This document shows positions 16,811 through 24,513 of a DNA stretch of 33,326 nucleotides, piece after piece. Source of the DNA: an uncultured Atopobium sp. Its GTDB lineage: Bacteria; Actinomycetota; Coriobacteriia; Coriobacteriales; Atopobiaceae. Below the pieces are notes generated by a model. It had not been told where the DNA came from, made no database searches, and saw only the letters and a program-made list of their open reading frames with translations. The stretch lies in contig CALIAZ010000049.1 in assembly GCA_938045565.1 (NCBI GenBank), forward strand, positions 1 through 33,326, given 5' to 3'. A program made the translations under genes and the position numbers. Numbering within the stretch: the first letter of the stretch is position 1; the number at the start of each line of letters is the position of its first letter.

Positions 16811-17236
16811 ATGCCGTGCGAGAACAGCGCCCGCAAGCGCAGCAAGACGATGGCGTTCCGCTGCACGCCCGAGGAGCGCAAGCTCATATGCGAGATGGCA
16901 GCCTGGAGCGGCATGAACAGGCAGGACTACATCATCGCCAAGCTCACCGATACCCAGGTCGAGGTGAGGCCCTCCGTGAGCGTGCAGAAGGCACTGAGGG
17001 ACTCGATGGCGGAATTGGCCAAGGAGGTGCGGCTGGCGGCCTCCTACGGCGAGCTGAGCGAGTCCCTGCAACAGAGAATTGAGCACGTGATGAGGTTCTT
17101 CCTAGCGCTCGGCGAGCCTGTTGACGCGCCGACGGAAGAGACATCGCCACGAACTACGTTTTTGGAAGAGCCGGTTCCATCCGTCATCGATGCGGGTTCC
17201 GACACCGCAAGCATCTTCGAGATGGGACGCAGGTAG
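16811..17236 (+). CDS. MobC-like ribbon-helix-helix mobilisation protein
   Basis: Predicted 141-residue protein. Residues 8-50 (RKRSKTMAFRCTPEERKLIC, EMAAWSGMNRQDYIIAKL) match the ribbon-helix-helix DNA-binding start of plasmid mobilisation and relaxosome accessory proteins that often accompany integrases in IMEs and ICEs. A helical region follows (about 55-105), and the C-terminus is acidic and low in complexity. ATG 16811 begins 5 bases after the integrase stop, so it belongs to the same unit. No relaxase is seen in the window; it may lie beyond the right edge, or the element may be mobilised in trans. A transcription-factor role is possible. Confidence 0.7.
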   Translation: MPCENSARKRSKTMAFRCTPEERKLICEMAAWSGMNRQDYIIAKLTDTQVEVRPSVSVQKALRDSMAELAKEVRLAASYGELSESLQQRIEHVMRFFLALGEPVDAPTEETSPRTTFLEEPVPSVIDAGSDTASIFEMGRR

Positions 17237-17239
17237 GGC

Positions 17240-18943
17240 CTAGCGCCAGACCTCCAACGCCTTGTCCGCAAGCCATTCGGCGCGATCGGCGATATCGCCC
17301 TCGTTCCAAGACTCCTTCTCTAGGGCATCGGCCATGGTCGCAAGGCCGGCGGCGCAGAGGGCCAAGCCGTCCTTGTATCCCTTTCCCTGCTTCTTGGTGG
17401 TCCAATCGGCATCGCGGATGGAGGCGTTGAGCGAATGCGTGATGATGGCGAGGTTGCCGAGCGTGAGGAGCTTCCGGTCCCTTCGCGTGGCAGCCTCATC
17501 GTCGAGGGCTCCCCATTTGTTTCGCCACTTCTTGGGCATCATGTGCTCGAGGGTGTACTGGTTGAACCCGAGCAGGGCCGTGCTGCTCATGCCTGGGCGA
17601 ATGGCGCTTTCCAGCAGATAGAGGACGCCCTTGGACTGGAGGTTGTACAGACACGATTCCTCGAATGCCGCTCGAACCTCGGCGTCGCCGGGCATGTACG
17701 TCGTCGCCTCGTCATTGGCTTCGAGAGCCTTCCTCAGCGCCTCCGCGTCCTTCACCCCGTTCAGGATCAGCGAGGTGAACAGCCTGTTGTAGTTCTTCGT
17801 GGTCGCCTGAACCAGCGTTCGGCGGACGATGTAGGTCTCAAGCAGGGCGAAGACCTCGGATTCCTCGCCCGAAGACTCCGCGTTCTTGCGAACGTAGAGC
17901 ACGTACGGGATGAGCGTCGAGTTCTTGAGGCCGAATATGAGCACGTTCAGGCGCTCGATGCCGGGGGCGGAGGGGATGTCCGCGTCGCAGCAGCTTGGGT
18001 CAAACGTGGACTCGAACACCTTGGCATACGCCTTCATGCTGCTGAGGATCTCGTCCTTGTCTCCGTTGCAGTACCTGCCGATGAAGTCCTTGTAGGACTG
18101 GAAGAGGTTCGAAGTACGCGAATAGAAGAGCTTGTCCTCGGTCGTGACGCCACGCCTCTTGTCCTGAACCAGGATCTGGAGGAACGCGTCGAAGAAGAGG
18201 TCGACGAGCGTGCGCTTGATGCGCCCGGTAACGATCTCCTGCTCCCAATACTCCCTCTTCTCAGCCGTGGGCTCGAAGACGTCTTCCCAGCACTCCTTGA
18301 ACGCCTGCTCGTTCTCGCGGTTGAAGAAGTAGTTCTTAAGGAGCTCCGCCGTCGTCAGGCGCACCCCGAGCGAGTTGATGGTGTCGAATATCTGCTGCTC
18401 GTCCTCGCCCTCGGTAAGATCGATGCAGACGAACTGGACGTTCGACTTGATCGTGTTCCTGTCGACCTTCTCCGGGTCGATATTCTTGAGGAAGTAGTTG
18501 TAGGCAAGGACGATGGCCGAGGAGCCCTCGAGGGGTTCGCAGCCCGTGGCGCTGACGACCTTTTCGAAATCCTGCCGGTCGTACTTGCCGTGCCGCAAGG
18601 CGACATCGCCGGTCTCCAGGACGAAATCTCGCTCAAACAAATTGTTGGTGCCGTTTTTTGCACAGAGTGCCTTGAAGAAGATGACCATGGTCGTGAGTCG
18701 CTGCTGGCCGTCGATGACGGTGCGAACCTCGGAGACCTCGGACCAGGTGTTGCCGGAGGAGGCCTGCTTCAGGATGATGGAGCCCAGGAAATAGGGCCGC
18801 TTCGAGGCCGTGACGAACTCCATGTCGCCGAGGAAACGCTCCCATTGCTCTTCTCCCCAGACGTACGCCCTTTGGTAAAAAGGTATTTCGAGCAGGCGCG
18901 ATCCGTTGAACACGCCGCTTATCGTTGCTTTTCCTGCATCCAT
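17240..18943 (-). CDS. GmrSD-like type IV restriction protein (DUF262 + DUF1524)
   Basis: Predicted 567-residue single-chain protein. The N-terminal DUF262 (GmrS-like, ParB-fold NTPase) has IPFYQRAYVWGEEQWERFL and the nucleotide-site motif DGQQRLTT at 78-85. The C-terminal DUF1524 (GmrD-like, His-Me finger nuclease) has EHMMPKKW at 466-473 and LGNLAIITHSLNASI, with the catalytic His and Asn. Known GmrSD and BrxU proteins cleave phage DNA with glucosylated or other modified cytosines, so this is probably an independent anti-phage nuclease. It is the last minus-strand gene, 51 bases after the DUF4238 gene, and converges with the mobilisation gene only 3 bases away. ATG 18943 has a short AAGG-type RBS. 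Confidence 0.88.
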   Translation of the reverse strand: MDAGKATISGVFNGSRLLEIPFYQRAYVWGEEQWERFLGDMEFVTASKRPYFLGSIILKQASSGNTWSEVSEVRTVIDGQQRLTTMVIFFKALCAKNGTNNLFERDFVLETGDVALRHGKYDRQDFEKVVSATGCEPLEGSSAIVLAYNYFLKNIDPEKVDRNTIKSNVQFVCIDLTEGEDEQQIFDTINSLGVRLTTAELLKNYFFNRENEQAFKECWEDVFEPTAEKREYWEQEIVTGRIKRTLVDLFFDAFLQILVQDKRRGVTTEDKLFYSRTSNLFQSYKDFIGRYCNGDKDEILSSMKAYAKVFESTFDPSCCDADIPSAPGIERLNVLIFGLKNSTLIPYVLYVRKNAESSGEESEVFALLETYIVRRTLVQATTKNYNRLFTSLILNGVKDAEALRKALEANDEATTYMPGDAEVRAAFEESCLYNLQSKGVLYLLESAIRPGMSSTALLGFNQYTLEHMMPKKWRNKWGALDDEAATRRDRKLLTLGNLAIITHSLNASIRDADWTTKKQGKGYKDGLALCAAGLATMADALEKESWNEGDIADRAEWLADKALEVWR

Positions 18944-18994
18944 CCTTAAAGCCCTATCTATCCTTTGCGGTTATTGCTGGCGGGGTCAATTTTA

Positions 18995-20122
18995 TCAATA
19001 CGCTGCTTGACCCTTTAATGTTCCCGGTCCTTGCCGTCTTCTCCCCAGAAGGTGCTCGAAGATGATGCGCAGGTCCTCGTCATCAAGGCAGCCGCCCTCG
19101 AGGCAGCCACGGTCGATGGTATCGATCATCGTCTGCCCCTTCTTCTTCGAGCGGTCGTAGATCACTGTGTCGAGGGATAGCTCCCTGCCGTCGCGCGTGA
19201 ACATCTCGTGCATGAATTCGGCACTGTTCGCTTGACTCCAATCGCGTACCGCGTGCTCGAGCGGGCCGCTTCCCCTCGATATGGCGACATCCCAATGCTC
19301 GCAGTTAAGCAGAAGAAGTCGGTTCATGAACTCGACGCCCGAAAAACCGAGTCTCGCAAACGGCGGAAATAGAGGGTCATCTGAAAAGACCGCAGCATAC
19401 TCACTGCTCAACGGCATATACGCGAGATGAAAATCGTACGAGTCGTCCTCGGGCCCGATGATGAACATAGGCATCGACGTCGTAACGAACCCTGAGCCGA
19501 CGGGTGCCCTAAGGATGGAGAAGCTCTTCTCAAAAAAAGCCTTTCGAATACGGTTAACTGGCACAATATCATCGTTGGAGAAGAGCATGGTTGCGGCGGC
19601 GGCAAGCTCGACCACCGCTTGGGAATCCCCGCGCCAATCCGACCAATCGAGCAAGCCGAGCTCATAGGGTGTCAGATGAACGTTTCTGAGCAGCTCTTCG
19701 GCAGTCTCGCGTGACCATTTCTTGTCGACGCGCATACTGATAGGGTGCCGGACGATGATATTTGCCGCCAGCTCGCAAACGGCGGCTTTCCCATCAGAAT
19801 ACCCTTCGTCTTCGCACTGGTCTTCTTTCTGGCGTTCCAAAAAGCGATCGTAAAGCGGCGCGATGCGGCTCTCGAGCTCAGATAGCTTAACCTCGATGAG
19901 GTTCTGCGCATAGAATCTGTCTGTCGCATCGCCTGTCGCATCGGCATGCTCGACCTCATAAAGATCGCGCATGCTGCAAAGGTTCTCGCAATTCGTGCGG
20001 AAGAAGGAGCCCTTCTGTCTGCTGTAGGCATGAAGCTGCCCGGAGGAATCCGCGAAATGGCGCAGGTAGAACCGCGGCACCCAGTGCTGCTTTCGCGTCA
20101 TCTTTCCGGGCAGCTTCGACAT
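18995..20122 (-). CDS. DUF4238 protein, probable defence gene
   Basis: Predicted 375-residue soluble protein. The opening TRKQHWVPRFYLRHFADSSG is the hallmark of DUF4238, and the domain spans roughly residues 8-290. The C-terminal 80 residues are charged. No catalytic motif is recognised with confidence; the conserved QHxxPxxYL-type start may be part of an active site. DUF4238 proteins have been reported as stand-alone anti-phage systems in phage-satellite hotspots, which fits this setting. The start codon lies one base after the res stop codon (TAG, G, ATG), so translation is coupled to the type III module. GC is somewhat lower than in res. Confidence 0.8.
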   Translation of the reverse strand: MSKLPGKMTRKQHWVPRFYLRHFADSSGQLHAYSRQKGSFFRTNCENLCSMRDLYEVEHADATGDATDRFYAQNLIEVKLSELESRIAPLYDRFLERQKEDQCEDEGYSDGKAAVCELAANIIVRHPISMRVDKKWSRETAEELLRNVHLTPYELGLLDWSDWRGDSQAVVELAAAATMLFSNDDIVPVNRIRKAFFEKSFSILRAPVGSGFVTTSMPMFIIGPEDDSYDFHLAYMPLSSEYAAVFSDDPLFPPFARLGFSGVEFMNRLLLLNCEHWDVAISRGSGPLEHAVRDWSQANSAEFMHEMFTRDGRELSLDTVIYDRSKKKGQTMIDTIDRGCLEGGCLDDEDLRIIFEHLLGRRRQGPGTLKGQAAY

Positions 20123-20123
20123 C

Positions 20124-23100
20124 CTAAGCCTTCACCGCCTCGTATTGGTAGGTCGTGCGCACGTTGTAATGGAAGTCGTTTCCGAGGTCCAGCGCCTCGA
20201 AGTGCTTCTTGGCGCAGCCGATCTTGATCTTCTCCGCGTCGCGCAGGGCGGGCTCGCCGTTCTTGCCGCCCTTGGTCTCGGTCACGAAGTACACGCGGCG
20301 CTCGCCGTCGGCCTCCTCGACGTACGCCCAGTCGGGGTTGTAACTGCCGAGCGGCGTGTCGATCTTGAACGCCGAGGGCAATTTCGCGAACACGAGAACC
20401 TCCTCCTGCTTGTCTAGAGCCTCGGCAAAGGAGCGCTCGACCCCCGCCGAGTCGTAGACCACGTAGTTGTACAGGCTCTTGCTCGTCATGTCCGGCTTCC
20501 ACGCGTTCTGCCCAAGGTAGGCCGTGTAGTCGTCAAGCTCGAGGTCGCGCATGGTGTACCACTCGTCCTCGGGAAGGCGCACGTACTTGATGCCCTGGGC
20601 GATGAGGTCGTTCTTCACGCGGTTGATCTTGTCGCCGACCTGCGCGAGGAAGGTCGCGGGGTCGATCTCGAACTCGTCGAGGCGGCTGCAGCCCTCGAGG
20701 ATCGCCTTGATGGTGCCGCGGGTGAGCCCGACGGCGTCCTGCAGCTCTGCGATCGGGTCGGGAAGGTCGTATTTCACCTTTCCCGAAACGGACACCACGG
20801 AGGTGCCCGTGCCCTCGGCGCTCACGCCCGCGTCGTCGATGCCCAGCGAGGCACGCTCGCTCGTCACCTGGGGCGGGCGCACGGCGAGCATGCCGTCGAC
20901 AGCTTCGATGGCATGCTCGATGAGCTTGCCGGAGTCGACCTCGACCTGGAAGCGCGTGCGCTGGCGGATGCGGTCCCACAGGGCCTGGAACGCAGGGTCG
21001 AGCGTGACGTCCTTCTGCAGCTCGACCGAGACCTCCTTGGCCTTGTCACGGATCTGGACCCTCTGGGACTTGTGGATGATGATCGCCTCGACCTGCTCCT
21101 TGGCAGGCTCGAGCTCGGCGGGGAGCTCGACCTTGCCCTCCTCGGCGGCCGCCTTCAGCTCGGGCGTCACCGCGCCCTTGCCGTCGACCATGCCGGTCGC
21201 GACGAGGTGGTCGTAGACCTGCTTGGACTTCTCGTAGCCCAGGCGCTCCTCGACGCCATCATCGCCCTTGACCGTGACCTTCGTGAAGCTCTCCGGAGTG
21301 ATGACGCCGAACTTGAAGTCCTCAGCCTCAAGCTCCTTCTGCAGGCCGTTGGCGAAGTCGTCGTAGCTCTCGTTCGCGATGACGGTGAGCACGTTCGCCT
21401 CTGGGTCGTACAGGCGCTCGCCATCCTGGTTCACGCACAGGCGCAGACCGCGGCCGATCTTCTGGCGCTTGGTCAGGTTGTCCTTTGTCTCGACGAGCGT
21501 GCAGATCTGGAACACGTTGGGGTTGTCCCAGCCCTCCTTGAGCGCGGAGTGGCTGAAGACGAAAGAGACGTCCTTGTCCGCGTCCTTGCCGTCCGGGAAG
21601 GAGATGAGCGTCTCCTTCTTCTGCATGATGAGCTCGAAGGCCCCGGCGTCGTCGGCGGTGCCGGCGGCTCCCTTGGAGTCCTTGAACTTGCCCTTCTTGT
21701 CCTTGGCGAAGTATCCCTGGTGCACGGCGTGGGGGTCGCGCACCAGCGGGGCGCCGACGGCTTCGTAGCACTCGAGCCACGTGCCCTTGCCGATCCCCGC
21801 CGCCTTTGCGATGCGACGAGGCGCCTTCGAGTTCAGGGCACCTGCGTACTCCTCCTCAAACATCAGGGCGTACAGGCCGCCGTGGACTTCGGGCTCGTAG
21901 ACGCGGTATCGGTCGACGCGGTCGATGAAGAAGAGCGAGAGCACCTTCACGCCGCGCGGCCACAGCTCGAACTGGCGGGCCAGGTGGTCCTCGATGGTGC
22001 GGCGGATCTGCGCGCGCTTGACGACCTCCTCGTTGACGTCGCCCAGCGCCTCGCCGAGCTCGAGCACCTCGCCGTTCTGGAACTCTATGAACTCGTCGCC
22101 CACTGCGGCGCCGATGTTGTTGACCACCCAGCCGCTCTCGTAGTCGCTGTTCTCGCCGCTCTTCTGGTAGAGGTCGTTGCCGGTCTTCACCGTGACGGCC
22201 TTGCGCTTCTGCGTGCCGTCGGCCTGGCGCACGTCGATGGACACCTTGGCGGAGAACGGGTCGGACTTGACGGACTCGAGCCTCACGTACGCGCCGTTGA
22301 GGTTCGCCTCGGCCTTGATCGAGTCCACGCAGATGCCCTTCACCAGGTGGCGCTCGAAGGCGTCGACCGGCGTGAGGCGGTAGATCATGTTGTAGGCCTG
22401 CTTGTGCGTGGCCGAGTAGCGCAGCACGAACAGCGGGTTCAGGCTCTTGATGGCGGCCTTGGCCTGCTTGGTGTTGTCGACGCTCTGGGGCTCGTCGATG
22501 ATGACGACGGGCTTGCAGGCGCTCACGAGCTCGCGAGGGCTGAAGCCGCCGGTGAGCTTCTCGCTGGGACGGTGGAAGAGGTTGCCCTCCTTCGCGGTGC
22601 CATCCTTCTCGAGGCCCTTGTTGAACGCGTCGATGTTGATGACCATGACCTGGATGGAGCTCGACGTGGCGAAGTTACCCACCGGCCCCATGTCCTTCGA
22701 GTCGTACACGAAGTAGTCGAGCGGCGTGCGGTCGTAGAGCGTCTCGAAGTGCCTGCGGGTGGTCTGGAGGCTCTTGAGGACGCCCTCGCGGATGGCCACG
22801 CTCGGCACGACGATAACGAACTTGGTGATGCCGTAGCGGCGGTTTAGCTCGTAGATGGAGCGGATGTAGACGTAGGTCTTGCCGGTGCCGGTCTCCATCT
22901 CGACGGTGAAGTCTCGCAGGCGCCCATCGGTGAGGACGTCGGTTGCCGGGAGGCAGCCCTCCTCCTGCACGGCGTGCAGGTTGTCGAGGAGCTGGCCCGG
23001 CGCCACGCGAAGCTCGTTGCCGTGGCCGACCATGAGCTCGCCGATTGCCGTCTGGCCTTTGCGGCCGGAATCGGCGGAGAATACGCTGCCAATAAATTGT

Positions 23101-23186
23101 TGTCCGCGGAACAGGTCGCAGGTTGCTTCGATGGCCTCCAGCTGGTGCTGCTGGTCGGATGAGAACTTGAACTCGAGCGCCGCCAT
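20124..23186 (-). CDS. res: Type III restriction enzyme Res subunit (DEAD/H helicase + PD-ExK nuclease)
   Basis: Predicted 1020-residue restriction subunit that acts with Mod to translocate or slide on DNA and cut between head-to-head sites. The helicase core shows METGTGKT (Walker A, 98-104), DEPQ (231-234, the DEAH-box variant usual in Res), SAT (258-260), the motif V-like SALKEGWDNPNVFQ segment and QKIGRGLRL (motif VI). The C-terminal endonuclease has NPDWAY (PD at 951-952) and FVTETKGG (Glu970, Lys972). The length is typical. It starts one base after the mod stop codon (TAG, C, ATG). All motifs are intact, but without a complete Mod, which gives sequence recognition, Res is not expected to restrict. 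Confidence 0.95.
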   Translation of the reverse strand: MAALEFKFSSDQQHQLEAIEATCDLFRGQQFIGSVFSADSGRKGQTAIGELMVGHGNELRVAPGQLLDNLHAVQEEGCLPATDVLTDGRLRDFTVEMETGTGKTYVYIRSIYELNRRYGITKFVIVVPSVAIREGVLKSLQTTRRHFETLYDRTPLDYFVYDSKDMGPVGNFATSSSIQVMVINIDAFNKGLEKDGTAKEGNLFHRPSEKLTGGFSPRELVSACKPVVIIDEPQSVDNTKQAKAAIKSLNPLFVLRYSATHKQAYNMIYRLTPVDAFERHLVKGICVDSIKAEANLNGAYVRLESVKSDPFSAKVSIDVRQADGTQKRKAVTVKTGNDLYQKSGENSDYESGWVVNNIGAAVGDEFIEFQNGEVLELGEALGDVNEEVVKRAQIRRTIEDHLARQFELWPRGVKVLSLFFIDRVDRYRVYEPEVHGGLYALMFEEEYAGALNSKAPRRIAKAAGIGKGTWLECYEAVGAPLVRDPHAVHQGYFAKDKKGKFKDSKGAAGTADDAGAFELIMQKKETLISFPDGKDADKDVSFVFSHSALKEGWDNPNVFQICTLVETKDNLTKRQKIGRGLRLCVNQDGERLYDPEANVLTVIANESYDDFANGLQKELEAEDFKFGVITPESFTKVTVKGDDGVEERLGYEKSKQVYDHLVATGMVDGKGAVTPELKAAAEEGKVELPAELEPAKEQVEAIIIHKSQRVQIRDKAKEVSVELQKDVTLDPAFQALWDRIRQRTRFQVEVDSGKLIEHAIEAVDGMLAVRPPQVTSERASLGIDDAGVSAEGTGTSVVSVSGKVKYDLPDPIAELQDAVGLTRGTIKAILEGCSRLDEFEIDPATFLAQVGDKINRVKNDLIAQGIKYVRLPEDEWYTMRDLELDDYTAYLGQNAWKPDMTSKSLYNYVVYDSAGVERSFAEALDKQEEVLVFAKLPSAFKIDTPLGSYNPDWAYVEEADGERRVYFVTETKGGKNGEPALRDAEKIKIGCAKKHFEALDLGNDFHYNVRTTYQYEAVKA

Positions 23187-23187
23187 G

Positions 23188-23877
23188 CTAGACCGTCCTC
23201 AATTCGATCTCACAGCCCATGCGCTCGCCGGCGTGCTTGAAGATCTGCACGGCGTTGAGCTTGAGGGTGTCGTCGAGGACGGAATCGAGGATGAGAACGC
23301 GCCTGGGCTCCATGTCGGCGATGGCCTCGAGCGCCTCAATGGTGAGGCCTCGGGACATGCAGCAGACGAGCTCGTCGCAAGCGACGGACCAGATGGGATA
23401 GCCCGCGGCTTCAGACTTCTCGACGGGCAGCGTGAGCTCGAGGCCCCATTTGAGCATCATCTCGAAGACGATATCCATATCGGAGCGATCGGGCTTGACC
23501 ACGTCGAAGAGGAGCTGACCGGGCTCGGGCTTCTCAATGCCGGACTCATCGAGCTCGAACACACGGAAGCCGATGTCGGGAAGCTGCTTGGGTCCCTCGC
23601 CAAGCTTGAGTTGACGGTTGGATTCCTCGAGCTCGGTTTTGATTTTGTCGCCTGCGCGGCGAATGCGTCCTTCGCCTATGTCGCAGAGAGTCTCATACCC
23701 GTCCTTGTAGGCGTCGCGTTTCGGGTCACAAGGCTCTGGAAGCTGGACAAGGATAAACTGATAGCGATCATCTTTTCCGAGCTCCTGCAGGAACATGGCA
23801 TGGGCGGTCGATGCTGAGCCTGAGAAAAAATCAAGCACAATATCACCCGTGCTTAGATGCTCATGTACGGTAAGGAA
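23188..23877 (-). pseudogene. mod: Mod methyltransferase, C-terminal fragment (cut by tet(W) insertion)
   Basis: About 229 codons of the 3' part of a type III-like adenine methyltransferase gene. It opens near VHEHLSTGDIVLDFFSG, where DFFSGSAS is the AdoMet-binding FxGxG motif I of a beta-class enzyme. The remainder is the C-terminal Mod-specific region, and the TAG stop is coupled to res. A start-codon-containing frame extends upstream to 23949, but its first 24 or so codons come from the inserted cassette and have no homologue in Mod. The exact junction is uncertain by some 30 bases; 23877 is my estimate. The matching N-terminal half is at 26488-27636. Confidence 0.85.
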
Positions 23878-23945
23878 GCAAGCAACCGAAAACAAGAGAT
23901 AGACCGCCAGCACTACACTATTCCGAACCAAAGACCAAAAGATAA

Positions 23946-23987
23946 GCATTGTGGGAAAATCTAAACTTTTGGATTTTCCTACAATGC
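23946..23987. repeat. 16-bp inverted repeat near the left edge of the tet(W) cassette
   Basis: GCATTGTGGGAAAATC (23946-23961) and GATTTTCCTACAATGC (23972-23987) are complementary except for one position, with a 10-base spacer. It could be a remnant of a transposon end or a terminator-like hairpin. About 100 bases later a second perfect hairpin (TTTGGTTGGA, 24079-24088, and TCCAACCAAA, 24093-24102) is found. Confidence 0.6.
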
Positions 23988-24078
23988 CAACTACGGCGGA
24001 ATCCCTCCCACTCCTTATATCTTTCTGTATACATTGAATTTGTATTTAGTAAAATGCAGACAACACCACGGATCGGCT

Positions 24079-24102
24079 TTTGGTTGGACAATTCCAACCA
24101 AA
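24079..24102. repeat. Perfect 10-bp hairpin upstream of the tet(W) promoter
   Basis: Arms 24079-24088 and 24093-24102 with a CAAT loop; no T-run follows. A 32-codon frame (24053-24151) without RBS spans it and may be the tail of a gene cut when the cassette was captured. Confidence 0.5.
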
Positions 24103-24191
24103 CACCACAGCAGACAGCAGAAAACATTCTGAACGCTAGGAAGCCGGTATGATTGTTACATATAAGGGGAAGAAAAATTTCTTTTAGGTAC

Positions 24192-24220
24192 TTGCTTTCC
24201 TAAAACTGATGTGATACAAT
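24192..24220 (+). promoter_or_regulatory. tet(W) promoter
   Basis: TTGCTT at 24192-24197 and TACAAT at 24215-24220 are 17 bases apart, about 300 bases before tet(W). The sequence after the -10 (GATTTAGTCAAGAAAAGGAG) resembles the upstream region of tet(M)-type genes, as I remember it. Confidence 0.65.
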
Positions 24221-24248
24221 GATTTAGTCAAGAAAAGGAGTAAAAAAT

Positions 24249-24272
24249 ATGCGGCAAGGTATTCTTAAATAA
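24249..24272 (+). CDS. Seven-residue leader peptide MRQGILK in the tet(W) 5' region
   Basis: ATG 24249 follows a perfect AAGGAG (24235-24240) at 8-base spacing and reads MRQGILK before TAA. Its last codons (GGTATTCTTAAAT) are complementary to ATTTAAGAATAC near 24339-24352, so translation could alter folding of the leader RNA. The same feature occurs in tet(M)-type leaders. Confidence 0.5.
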   Translation: MRQGILK

Positions 24273-24409
24273 AACTATAATCAAATAGTGGGAACAAAGG
24301 ATTATGATAGCTCCTTTTGTATGGGCTTAGTTTTTTGTACCCAATTTAAGAATACTTTTGCCTTATCAATTTTGACATATCCCCAAAAACAGCAATCACA
24401 AACAGGTGT

Positions 24410-24454
24410 ATGCTGCATATGTGTATGTCCGCAACTTATAATCCCCAGTGGTAA
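24410..24454 (+). CDS. 14-residue tet(W) attenuation leader peptide
   Basis: ATG 24410 encodes MLHMCMSATYNPQW and stops at TAA 24452-24454, inside the ascending arm of the attenuator hairpin. In tet(M)-like genes a short leader peptide of this kind is thought to couple ribosome stalling by tetracycline to read-through of the terminator; the layout here is the same. No strong RBS precedes it. Confidence 0.6.
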   Translation: MLHMCMSATYNPQW

Positions 24455-24479
24455 AAGTATTTTACTGCTGGGGATTTTT
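24440..24479 (+). terminator. Attenuator hairpin upstream of tet(W)
   Basis: AATCCCCAGTGGTAAAA (24440-24456) pairs with TTTTACTGCTGGGGATT (24460-24476) over 17 positions, two of them G-T, with a GTA loop and a following T-run. It overlaps the leader-peptide stop codon and lies 35 bases before tet(W), as expected for a ribosome-controlled attenuator. Confidence 0.85.
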
Positions 24480-24513
24480 ATGCCCTTCGGGGCTGTAAAG
24501 GGAGGACAATCAC

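Noticed and set aside
20145..22847. Long plus-strand open frames opposite res, including one of 644 codons
   Set aside because: They are shadows of GC-rich coding on the other strand, rich in Leu, Val and Arg and without motifs or RBS.
23878..23949. A start codon and hydrophobic stretch in front of the mod C-terminal fragment (start at 23949)
   Set aside because: These codons lie in the cassette and match nothing in Mod. A short product is possible but not supported by an RBS.
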